Source: Lachnospiraceae bacterium (lineage in GTDB: Bacteria; Bacillota; Clostridia; Lachnospirales; Lachnospiraceae). From it: a stretch of DNA of 7,031 bases. Below, piece after piece: positions 1-6,592 of the stretch (positions are counted from its first letter, which is position 1; each line of letters begins with the position of its first letter). The notes under the pieces were generated by a model, which saw nothing but the letters and a program-made list of their open reading frames with translations, was not told the DNA's origin and did not search any database. A program made the translations under genes and the position numbers. The DNA is taken from assembly GCA_003453515.1 (NCBI GenBank), contig DMLD01000011.1, forward strand, positions 1 to 7,031, written 5' to 3'.

Positions 1-735
1 TTTACGTCAGATGACGGGATCAGCCACAGGGTGTGGAAGATAGGTGATGTGTCCGAGGACGAGAAGATAAAGGCTGCTTTTGAAAATATAGACGCGATAT
101 ATATAGCCGACGGACATCACAGGGCTGCGTCAGCCGTGAAGGTAGGACTTAAGCGCAGAGAGCGCGAGGGCAGGACGGGAGCGGACGGCACTTACCCGGA
201 GTCGGACTACTTTTTGTCGGTGCTTTTTCCGCATGAGCAGCTAAAGATAATGGATTACAACAGAACGGTGAAGGATCTTAACGGTCTTTCCGAGGATGAG
301 TTTTTGGAAAGGATCTCAGAGAACTTTGTCTGTGAAAGGGCGGAGTCGCAGGTAAGACCTGATACAAAGGGTACCTTTGGGATGTATCTTGACGGAGCGT
401 GGTACAGGCTCAAGGCAAAGGCTGTCCTTTATGAGGGCAAGGATGCCGTGGGAGCGCTGGATGTGTCCATACTTCAGGATTATCTGCTTGGACCCGTGCT
501 TGGCATAGGAGATCCGAGAACAGATAAGAGGATAGATTTCATAGGCGGTATAAGGGGTCTTGGCGAGCTTGAGAGAAGAGCCGACAGCGATATGAAGGTT
601 TCGTTTTCCATGTATCCGACCTCGATCGATGAGCTGTTTGACGTGGCAGATGCGTCTCTTTTGATGCCGCCCAAGTCCACGTGGTTTGAGCCTAAGCTTA
701 GGAGCGGGATATTTATCCATGAGATAGATGAGTGA
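1..735 (+). CDS. DUF1015 family protein, C-terminal part (5' end outside window)
   Basis: The frame is open from base 1 to the TGA at 733-735, giving 244 residues of a protein that starts upstream. A GTG at 31 lies inside a continuous alignable stretch (F-T-S-D-D-G-I-S-H-R-V-W), so it is probably not the start. The family signature ADGHHR is at about 106-123, and the C-terminal block MPPKSTWFEPKL, followed by GIFIH, is typical of DUF1015. Known for the family: DUF1015 proteins are usually about 400 residues, cytosolic, and often sit beside serine-biosynthesis genes in Clostridia. The DGHHR box resembles that of ParB/Srx-fold proteins, including the archaeal free-serine kinase SerK. A role in serine metabolism is therefore only an inference, because the upstream neighbours are not visible. 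The next gene starts 66 nt downstream with no terminator between, so read-through is possible. Confidence 0.85.
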   Translation, partial: FTSDDGISHRVWKIGDVSEDEKIKAAFENIDAIYIADGHHRAASAVKVGLKRREREGRTGADGTYPESDYFLSVLFPHEQLKIMDYNRTVKDLNGLSEDEFLERISENFVCERAESQVRPDTKGTFGMYLDGAWYRLKAKAVLYEGKDAVGALDVSILQDYLLGPVLGIGDPRTDKRIDFIGGIRGLGELERRADSDMKVSFSMYPTSIDELFDVADASLLMPPKSTWFEPKLRSGIFIHEIDE

Positions 736-801
736 TCAGTGTTTTCCGTATGGATATATTGACGCTAATTGGAGGATGGAAGGTTAGGAGAGGAACTGTA
801 G

Positions 802-1491
802 ATGAGTCGTTTGAGCAGATTTTTCAGGGTTGATAATCCCGTGATGGTGACACTTACGAGGATCGCCGATATGCTGTGGGTGTCGATCATTTTTCTGGTA
901 TTTTGCATACCGGTCATCACCATAGGAGATGCCATCACATCGCTTTACTACGTGAGTGCCAAGGTCATAAGGTATGGTGAGTCGTATGTGTGGAGGGAGT
1001 TTTGGCGAAGCTTTAAGATGAATTTTAAGCAGTCAACTATCTACTGGGTGATCATAGTCGGCGTGTACTTCCTGCTGTGGTGGAATATCAACTTTCTCGG
1101 ACTGAACACCGGGACCAAGGAGGGCGTCGGGGGCGTGCTCGCAGCCGTATATCTGACGATGATGATACTGGCTGCGCTGATATCGGTAAATATATTCCCG
1201 ATCATATCGAGGTTTGACAACAAGTTTTTGGTGACCTTTAAGTTCGCGCTTTTTTGTGCATTCAGGCATATACTTCATTCGGCACTGATAGTGGCGATGC
1301 TTGTTTTTGCGGGAATGCTCATATATGTGCAGTGGGGTACCCCGACGATGGTGTTTGGGATCATACTGCCGGGGCTGTTGGGATTTTTGTCGACACTGCC
1401 CATGGAACATGTATTTAAGAAGTACCAGCCCAAAAAAGAGCTTAAGTACGATGAAAGCGGTAACCCTATAAAAATGTGGTATGATGAGTAG
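802..1491 (+). CDS. YesL family (DUF624) integral membrane protein
   Basis: The protein has 229 residues, close to the usual YesL/DUF624 length of about 210. I see five hydrophobic segments at about 25-50, 79-100, 110-136, 155-176 and 181-200, and a short charged cytosolic tail (KKYQPKKELKYDESG). Family-like features are the N-terminal FFRVDNPV, the aromatic/basic stretch YVWREFWRSFKMNF after helix 1, and PIISRFDN before helix 4. An in-frame TAG lies immediately upstream (799-801), so ATG 802 is the earliest possible start; AGGAGAGG at 786-793 is the ribosome site. YesL proteins have no established biochemical function; they are commonly encoded next to carbohydrate ABC transporters and polysaccharide-use genes. 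Here the gene is followed after 14 nt by a GlgB-family gene, so the two are almost certainly co-transcribed, which suggests a carbohydrate-linked role. Confidence 0.85.
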   Translation: MSRLSRFFRVDNPVMVTLTRIADMLWVSIIFLVFCIPVITIGDAITSLYYVSAKVIRYGESYVWREFWRSFKMNFKQSTIYWVIIVGVYFLLWWNINFLGLNTGTKEGVGGVLAAVYLTMMILAALISVNIFPIISRFDNKFLVTFKFALFCAFRHILHSALIVAMLVFAGMLIYVQWGTPTMVFGIILPGLLGFLSTLPMEHVFKKYQPKKELKYDESGNPIKMWYDE

Positions 1492-1505
1492 AAAGAGAGG
1501 TAAAT

Positions 1506-3821
1506 ATGGCAGTTAAAGTAGAAGACCTTATCCAGTGGCCGGAGCTTGAAGCTTTGGAGTACGCTGAGTGCGCCAATCCTGAGCTTGTTTTGGGACCGCG
1601 CATCGCGGATGCTACACATATGTTTGTGGGCGTGTGGTATCCCGGAGCGTCTGACATCAAAGTAAAAATGCTCTCTACGGGACGAAGCTATGACATGAAA
1701 AAAATGAGCAAGACAGGGTATTTTGCAGCTATCGTTCCGGCAAGCAAGCTGCCCAAGCGCAAGGCCGACAGACAGAAGATGACACCTGATCAGTTTCCTG
1801 CTTATCATCTGGTAGTGACTCGCGGCAAGGTGACCACGGAGATGCCCGATCCCTACCGTGTGCCGTCGAGGATAGACGCGATGGATCGCAATTTGTTTTT
1901 AAACGGTATCCACAAGGAGCTTACATCCATACTCGGTGCCAGAGTGGTAGAGGAGGACGGGATAAGCGGTACTCACTTTGCCGTATGGGCGCCCAACGCA
2001 AGGGCTGTCTCCGTGGTAGGACCGTTCAATGATTGGGACAAGACAGCCAATCCCATGTCGCTTCAGGAGGATGTGGGGATATATGAGCTCTTTGTTCCGG
2101 GAGTCGGAGCGGGAGAAAAATATCAGTTCAGGGTGCTGAACTCTGTAGGCAAGGACGTATATAAGACAGATCCCGTGGGACGTCTGTTTGATCTTCGCCC
2201 GGAGGTATCCGCTGTTGTGTACGAGGGTGATGATTATAAATGGGGTGATTCGGATTGGATGAAGACCCGTGAAAAATACAGTGTTACCAAGGATGCTATG
2301 TTGGTGTACTCCTTCTCGCTTGCGGGCTTTGTGCTGCCGGATCCTGTGTCGAAGAAGACCTGTCAGCTGCAGTTTCATGATTACAGGACGATAGCTGATG
2401 ATGTGTCAAGGTACTGTGAGACCATGGGCTATACACATGTCAACATCCTTCCGATGCTCGAGCATCCTCTCGATCAGTCGCTCGGCTATCTGACGACGGG
2501 ATACTTTGCGCCGACATCGAGATACGGTAAGCCATCCGACTTCAAGTATTTTGTTGATGCGTTCCACAAGAGGGGTATCGGAGTGATACTTGACTGGACA
2601 CCGACCTACTTCCCCTGTGATACACAGGGACTTGTGGAGTTTGACGGGACCTGTCTGTATGAGCACCTCGATCCCAGACAGGGTATTCACCCGCATCTGG
2701 GGACAAAGCTGTATAACTACGGACGCAACGAGGTCGTAAACTTCCTTGTTGGCTCCGCTATGTATATGTGCAAGGAGTTTCATATAGACGGACTTCAGAT
2801 AAATTCTCTCGGTCCCGTGCTCTACTGTGATTTCGGACGCTCGGGAGACGACTGGGTGCCAAATATCTACGGAGGCAATGAGAATCTGGAGGGACTGGAA
2901 TTTTTACGCACGTTGAATGATACCATACACGAGGAGGCAAAGGGCGTATTTACCATAGGACACGACTCCGTGATCTATCCCGGACTTTCCGATAAGACCG
3001 AGGATGGTGGTGTCGGGTTTGATTTGGTATGGAATGAGGGATGGAAGCATGATTTCCTCGACTATATGCAGACCGATCCGCTGTTTCGCAGGGGGCGTCA
3101 CGACACGCTCACTCTCAGTATGGCTTACCAGTATGCTGAGGAGTATCTGCTTGGTATCGGCTGTGATGATGTGGCAGGCAACGCCGGCTCCATGTTCAAC
3201 AAGATGGCAGGCATGCGTCACCAGAAGTTTGCATCACTGAGGCTCTCGTACGGATTTCAGCTTGCGCATCCGGGCAGGGTACTGAACTTTGCCGGAACCG
3301 AGACCGGAGAGCTTGACCCGTGGTATCTGGGGGCTCCCCTGTATCGTCACAGGGAGAAGACCGAACTCAAGACCGGCATACTTCCCTATGGCTGGAAGAT
3401 AACCGATGAGAGAGAGGAGCACGAGAAGCTCAGAGGATATGTGAGCGTTGTCAACTCGTTCTACAAGGCTCATCCCGCTCTTTATGCCGATGATGATAAC
3501 ACCTCGGGATTTGAGTGGATATCCGCGATGGATGCGGAGAGATCCACGGTAGCATTTTTGAGAAGGGCAGGCTCGGAGACACTGCTTGTGGTATGCAACT
3601 TTACGCCGGTCCCGTACGATAAGTTCAGGATCGGAGTTCCGTATGCAGGCAAGTTCAAGGAGATATTTAACTCCGATGATGAAAAATTCGGAGGCTTCGG
3701 GTTCGGTAATCCGAGACTCAGGGCGTCAAAGGCGGTCAAGCAGGACGGTCGTGCCAATTCAATCGAGATCAGGCTTGCTCCGATGGCTATACATATATTC
3801 TCATGCGAAAAAGGGAAATAA
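1506..3821 (+). CDS. GlgB-family (GH13) branching-enzyme homologue with substituted catalytic residues; probable pseudoenzyme
   Basis: The protein has 771 residues (E. coli GlgB has 728) and ATG 1506 follows AGAGAGG (1494-1500). Domains: an N1 beta domain at about 15-105; a CBM48-like N2 at about 150-245 (FAVWAPNAR, PFNDWD, GIYELFVPG); a GH13 barrel at about 258-640; and a C-terminal beta domain at about 655-770 (VVCNFTPVPYDKFRIG). GlgB landmarks are clear: EHPLDQSLGYLTTGYFAPTS, EFDGTCLYEHLDPRQG, LYNYGRNEVVNFLVG. Against E. coli GlgB recalled from memory, the nucleophile D405 is Asn433, the acid/base E458 is His486, R403 is Gln431, H340 is Tyr368 and H525 is Cys553. Asp363, Tyr328 and Asp554 (D526) remain. 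The opening motif YEVHLGSW is degenerate (YSFSLAGF). The frame has no stop or shift. True branching enzymes transfer alpha-1,4 chains to make alpha-1,6 branches in glycogen; this protein very likely cannot. A glucan-binding, scaffold or regulatory role is inferred. Automatic annotation would probably call it GlgB. Confidence 0.9.
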   Translation: MAVKVEDLIQWPELEALEYAECANPELVLGPRIADATHMFVGVWYPGASDIKVKMLSTGRSYDMKKMSKTGYFAAIVPASKLPKRKADRQKMTPDQFPAYHLVVTRGKVTTEMPDPYRVPSRIDAMDRNLFLNGIHKELTSILGARVVEEDGISGTHFAVWAPNARAVSVVGPFNDWDKTANPMSLQEDVGIYELFVPGVGAGEKYQFRVLNSVGKDVYKTDPVGRLFDLRPEVSAVVYEGDDYKWGDSDWMKTREKYSVTKDAMLVYSFSLAGFVLPDPVSKKTCQLQFHDYRTIADDVSRYCETMGYTHVNILPMLEHPLDQSLGYLTTGYFAPTSRYGKPSDFKYFVDAFHKRGIGVILDWTPTYFPCDTQGLVEFDGTCLYEHLDPRQGIHPHLGTKLYNYGRNEVVNFLVGSAMYMCKEFHIDGLQINSLGPVLYCDFGRSGDDWVPNIYGGNENLEGLEFLRTLNDTIHEEAKGVFTIGHDSVIYPGLSDKTEDGGVGFDLVWNEGWKHDFLDYMQTDPLFRRGRHDTLTLSMAYQYAEEYLLGIGCDDVAGNAGSMFNKMAGMRHQKFASLRLSYGFQLAHPGRVLNFAGTETGELDPWYLGAPLYRHREKTELKTGILPYGWKITDEREEHEKLRGYVSVVNSFYKAHPALYADDDNTSGFEWISAMDAERSTVAFLRRAGSETLLVVCNFTPVPYDKFRIGVPYAGKFKEIFNSDDEKFGGFGFGNPRLRASKAVKQDGRANSIEIRLAPMAIHIFSCEKGK

Positions 3822-3828
3822 TAAATCG

Positions 3829-4902
3829 ATGAAATCAAACAAAACAGTAAGGATAGGTATATTTATCGTTTTTTCGGCACTGGCGACGGTGACCGGCTCT
3901 CTCCTCGCGCCCTCCGGGGCTTTGGCGGACGGGGAGACGGGGACTGTAAGCAGTGTTGCTACCGCGAAAACAACGGTATCTGACCTTATACAGAGTGATG
4001 CGGGCTACGACTCCGGCTCGAACGGATACTACGTGACTCTTAAGTGGATATCCGATGCCGAAAGCTTTGCTGTATACCAGATCAACAGTGACGGTGAGAT
4101 ACACGGCAGACTTGGTGGAGATACGGGAAGTGTTGCGCCGCCGAAGGATGAGGACGGCTGCAGGACGCTCATGATCGGCTCGCTTAGTGCAGGCGGAACA
4201 TACGAGTTTTGCGTAGTTCCGGTTGATGCTGCCGGCACTCCTCTTATTGATCCCGAGCTTGGGCAAAGGGTCAGGGAGGTCAGGACGCTTCCCAAAAAGC
4301 AGGCGACACCCAAGCTTTCACACTGGTATTCGACAGATGCATCGGCTGATTTTTATTGGACTGCCGACAGCTTTGTCGACGGATACACTGTGAGGGTCGA
4401 GGGGAAAAAGGGCAAAAAACTTGCGACAAAGAATGTGTCAGGCTCAGCCGTATCGGCTACGAGCGTGGAGACGGTCAATATCAAGCCGCGCTACAAGGGA
4501 AGAGTCGCCAGAGTGCGTGTGAGAGGATACGTGCTGGTAAACGGTAAGAAGAAGTATTCAAAGGACTGGTCCTCTCCGTGCTACTACGCATCGTCGAAAA
4601 AGATAAAGCTAGACGGCTACAAGGACACCGTCAAGATATCTGAGGTAAAGGTGAAAGGGGCAGACAAGAAGGTCGTCTATGTCTCGAAGAAAAAGAAAAA
4701 GGGATTTGTAAAGGCTGCCACCATGGGAGCGAAGGAAACATCGTGCTCGTTTTCCGAATACGGTGACAAGCTTGTACTCAGTGACAAGATATATTATGTA
4801 AGGGTCTACTACTATTATAAGGTGTCCGGCAAGATGAAGAAGTCGCCGATCTACGATGAGGGTATGGTCTATGTAAAGCCGACATATTTTTACAATGTAT
4901 AA
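3829..4902 (+). CDS. Secreted lysine-rich protein with fibronectin type III-like segments
   Basis: The protein has 357 residues. The start ATG 3829 is chosen because it opens a textbook signal peptide: basic MKSNKTVR, a hydrophobic core at about 9-26, and an ALA cleavage site after residue 33 (then DGETG). The frame also runs upstream to 3586, but that part lies inside the GlgB-family gene and has no signal or matching composition. The mature part holds roughly three beta-rich units at about 45-154, 158-254 and 262-352. The second and third end in strands of the type ARVRVRGYVLVNGKKKYSKDWS and YYVRVYYYYKVSGKMKKSP, which resemble the last strands of Firmicutes Fn3 repeats. The last 200 residues are very rich in Lys and Tyr, including five consecutive Lys at 287-291. 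No LPXTG, transmembrane anchor or catalytic domain is visible. It is the last gene of the unit, only 7 nt after the GlgB-family stop, with a weak AAGGGA 12 nt upstream. The export and Fn3-like calls are reasonable; the function is unknown. Confidence 0.75.
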   Translation: MKSNKTVRIGIFIVFSALATVTGSLLAPSGALADGETGTVSSVATAKTTVSDLIQSDAGYDSGSNGYYVTLKWISDAESFAVYQINSDGEIHGRLGGDTGSVAPPKDEDGCRTLMIGSLSAGGTYEFCVVPVDAAGTPLIDPELGQRVREVRTLPKKQATPKLSHWYSTDASADFYWTADSFVDGYTVRVEGKKGKKLATKNVSGSAVSATSVETVNIKPRYKGRVARVRVRGYVLVNGKKKYSKDWSSPCYYASSKKIKLDGYKDTVKISEVKVKGADKKVVYVSKKKKKGFVKAATMGAKETSCSFSEYGDKLVLSDKIYYVRVYYYYKVSGKMKKSPIYDEGMVYVKPTYFYNV

Positions 4903-4906
4903 TCCA

Positions 4907-4948
4907 AATAAGGAAACGCTTTGATCTGCGTTTCCTTATTATTTTTTT
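4907..4948 (+). terminator. Intrinsic terminator of the left operon, shared with the convergent CvfB gene
   Basis: A perfect 13-bp stem (AATAAGGAAACGC at 4907-4919 with GCGTTTCCTTATT at 4928-4940) encloses an 8-nt loop and is followed by A and seven T at 4941-4948. It begins 5 nt after the Fn3-like gene's stop. Read on the minus strand, the stem is followed only by TGGATTATA, so minus-strand termination would be weaker. The CvfB stop codon (4939-4941) is part of the structure. Confidence 0.92.
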
Positions 4949-5796
4949 GTGTCGATCAGAGTAATAGAATCGGCATTTATCTCGATCAGTCCCTGCTTTT
5001 TGAGCCTGCCGATCGCGCGCTTGAACGCGGCCTTGCTTATGCTGAACTCTCTTTTGATGATCTCGGGAGATGTCTTGTCGTGAAACGGCAGCTTGCCGCC
5101 TGATGCCACGAGCTTATCGTATATCATATCAGCGTCGGAGCGCATCTGCTTTTTCAGCTTCTCATGGAGGGACAGGGTGAGCTTTCCGTCGTCCTTCACC
5201 TCCTTGATCCTGGCTTCAACGATCTCGCCGACGGTCAGCACACGTGTCATCTCATTGTGTGGTATCAGTGCGCTGTATCTGTCATCGACAGCCACGAACG
5301 CGCCGAAGCTCTCCGTGATCTCATATATCCTGCCGCTCACGTGGTCATTTTTCTTATAAGGAGAGGACTTCTCCAGATAGTCATATACATGCATGGTCGC
5401 GCACAGCCGTTCGCTCTTGTCAAGGTACAGTGCGACGAGGATCTGCTCGCCGGGATGCACGCGGTGGGTCTGCTCCTTGAAGGGCAAAAACAGATCCTTT
5501 GCGAGTCCCCACTGCAAAAATGCGCCGATATTCGTCACGTCGGCGACGCTGAGAAGGGCGACCTCACCGAGACTCAGCATCGGTGTGTCCGTGGTGGCGA
5601 TGAGTCTGTCCTCGGAGTCCTTGTATATAAATACTCTGACGGTGCTGCCCTTTTTCATGGCTTCGGTCACCTGACCCGAGGGGAGCAGTACCTCATCGGT
5701 TTCTGAGTCTGTGCCTGACAAATATGCTCCATGCTCGCTCATGCGACTTACCTGAAGCGTCATATATGTTCCAAGGTGATCAGACAAATAGTCCAT
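4939..5796 (-). CDS. cvfB: CvfB/YitL family S1-domain RNA-binding protein
   Basis: The protein has 285 residues, the usual length for CvfB/YitL proteins. It shows the expected series: a first S1-like domain at about 5-67 (MTLQVSRMSEHGAYL...EVLLP), a second at about 74-136 (NIGAFLQWGLAKDLFLPF), a canonical S1 domain at about 150-212 (DHVSGRIYEITESFGAFVAVDD) and a C-terminal winged helix at about 219-281 (FSISKAAFKRAIGRLKKQGLI). The start is ATG 5796 because AGAGGA (5802-5807) sits 5 nt upstream; the frame runs on to 5967, but that low-complexity Ser/Arg stretch lies inside the upstream gene. Known for the family: CvfB of Staphylococcus aureus binds RNA and affects virulence-gene expression. 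The protein is cytosolic, probably a post-transcriptional regulator. It is co-transcribed with the thioesterase 16 nt upstream. Confidence 0.9.
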   Translation of the reverse strand: MDYLSDHLGTYMTLQVSRMSEHGAYLSGTDSETDEVLLPSGQVTEAMKKGSTVRVFIYKDSEDRLIATTDTPMLSLGEVALLSVADVTNIGAFLQWGLAKDLFLPFKEQTHRVHPGEQILVALYLDKSERLCATMHVYDYLEKSSPYKKNDHVSGRIYEITESFGAFVAVDDRYSALIPHNEMTRVLTVGEIVEARIKEVKDDGKLTLSLHEKLKKQMRSDADMIYDKLVASGGKLPFHDKTSPEIIKREFSISKAAFKRAIGRLKKQGLIEINADSITLIDTKK

Positions 5797-5801
5797 AGTA
5801 G

Positions 5802-5807
5802 TCCTCT
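5802..5807 (-). promoter_or_regulatory. Ribosome binding site fixing the CvfB start
   Basis: AGAGGA on the minus strand lies 5 nt before ATG 5796, between the thioesterase stop (5813-5815) and the CvfB start. It argues against the longer open frame that begins at 5967. Confidence 0.75.
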
Positions 5808-5812
5808 TTTCG

Positions 5813-6523
5813 TTATTTTGGTGTGAACTCGGAGATGAAGTACGGCTCGTCGCTCTCATCGGCGAAGATGACATAGGTCTTGCCCTCGCTGACGCCTGTG
5901 AGTACCCGCATATCATCACCGTAGTGGGCGGCATTGCGGTACTCTGCGCGAAACTCCGCCGTGTCAAAATTCATCGGGAGATAGCCGACCGCAAAGCGCA
6001 CGTACTGACCGTTGTTCATGTGGTTGTTGGTATCGAGAAGACTGGGATTGACCCTGATGGTGTCAATAAACTCCAGCCCCTCCGGTACAGCGACCTTTCT
6101 CGAGGTGCCATAATCCATGTCGTAGGCGGGCTCTGTCCCGTAGCCCTCGATCTCCTCCTTAGCTACGCGAGTCGGCTTCATGTTTTCCGAGTCAAAGAAA
6201 AACCATCTGGAGTCAGCGTATGCCAGTACCTCGTGCTCCGGTGTCTCCATGAGGAAGTTGCGGTGCCCGAACAGTCCGGAAAACTTATATGCCCAGGTAT
6301 GTACGTCGAAATACTCGCCCATAACGGGACGGCGCACGAAAAATACATGCCACGCGCTGACAAGCCACGCGCGATGCTCCTTTGCCAGTGTGGCTGCCGA
6401 CCTTCCGATGTCCTCGCTGTGAAATAGGGCACAGTCCTGCATACAGTTGATGATCGATTCAACTCCTATGCGGCGGTTATTATCAATTCTGCTGTAAGAT
6501 ACTCTGTCGTGGATCGTATACAT
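5813..6523 (-). CDS. Acyl-ACP thioesterase (FatA/FatB-like, tandem hotdog fold)
   Basis: The protein has 236 residues, normal for bacterial acyl-ACP thioesterases. The N-terminal hotdog begins at YTIHDRVSYSRIDNNRRIG and includes RAWLVSAWHVFFVRRPVMGE (51-70). The C-terminal hotdog carries the family motif D-x-N-x-H-x-N-N as D164, N166, H168, N170, N171, followed by YVRFAVGYLP. Known for the family: these enzymes hydrolyse acyl-ACP to free fatty acid and ACP, ending or diverting fatty-acid synthesis in the cytosol, and Asp, Asn and His of this motif are catalytic. The EYR box further on reads EYRNAAHYGDD, with Ala where a Glu or Glu-Cys often follows. The start ATG 6523 is preceded by AGGGAG (6531-6536) at 7 nt. 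It is the first gene of an operon with cvfB (16-nt gap) and has its own -10 box upstream. Substrate chain length cannot be read from the sequence. Confidence 0.88.
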   Translation of the reverse strand: MYTIHDRVSYSRIDNNRRIGVESIINCMQDCALFHSEDIGRSAATLAKEHRAWLVSAWHVFFVRRPVMGEYFDVHTWAYKFSGLFGHRNFLMETPEHEVLAYADSRWFFFDSENMKPTRVAKEEIEGYGTEPAYDMDYGTSRKVAVPEGLEFIDTIRVNPSLLDTNNHMNNGQYVRFAVGYLPMNFDTAEFRAEYRNAAHYGDDMRVLTGVSEGKTYVIFADESDEPYFISEFTPK

Positions 6524-6549
6524 AGTTGATCTCCCTGTTGCTTGTCGTG

Positions 6550-6555
6550 ATTATA
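6550..6555 (-). promoter_or_regulatory. -10 box of the thioesterase-cvfB promoter
   Basis: A consensus TATAAT on the minus strand lies 26 nt before the thioesterase ATG, which would give a leader of about 20 nt. No TTGACA-like hexamer occurs at 16-18 nt (the 17-nt position reads AGGAGT), and there is no TGn extension. Instead, two tandem repeats occupy the spacer and the -35 region, which suggests a regulated promoter. Confidence 0.6.
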
Positions 6556-6557
6556 GT

Positions 6558-6592
6558 CTACCGTGAATGGCAACTCCTATCATGAATGGCAA
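6558..6592 (-). repeat. Tandem 16-bp direct repeat at the thioesterase promoter, possible operator
   Basis: Read on the minus strand, TTGCCATTCATGATAG (6592-6577) and TTGCCATTCACGGTAG (6573-6558) match at 14 of 16 positions, 19 bp apart start to start. The first ten bases are identical. The downstream copy ends 2 nt from the TATAAT and the upstream copy covers the -35 position. A protein-binding site is inferred; I do not recognise the regulator. Confidence 0.6.

Noticed and set aside
755..787. Promoter between the DUF1015 and YesL genes (TTGACG at 759-764)
   Set aside because: The hexamer 17 nt downstream is GGTTAG, not a -10 box, so no promoter can be supported there.
1899..2378. Long antisense open frame inside the GlgB-like gene
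   Set aside because: It has no family resemblance or ribosome site and is fully inside a well-supported gene; it is a by-product of codon bias on the other strand.
1506..3821. Reading the GlgB-like gene as a decaying pseudogene
   Set aside because: The frame is uninterrupted over 771 codons, with a good ribosome site, normal length and all four domains. Only active-site positions look lost.
3586..3828. N-terminal extension of the Fn3-like gene
   Set aside because: It lies within the GlgB-like coding region in another frame, and the signal peptide begins exactly at ATG 3829.
5164..5706. Plus-strand open frame of 180 codons opposite CvfB
   Set aside because: It has no recognisable domain and lies opposite a confidently identified gene.
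5797..5967. N-terminal extension of CvfB
   Set aside because: It is Ser/Arg/Pro-rich shadow translation of the thioesterase gene. ATG 5796 has a ribosome site and the family's usual N-terminus.
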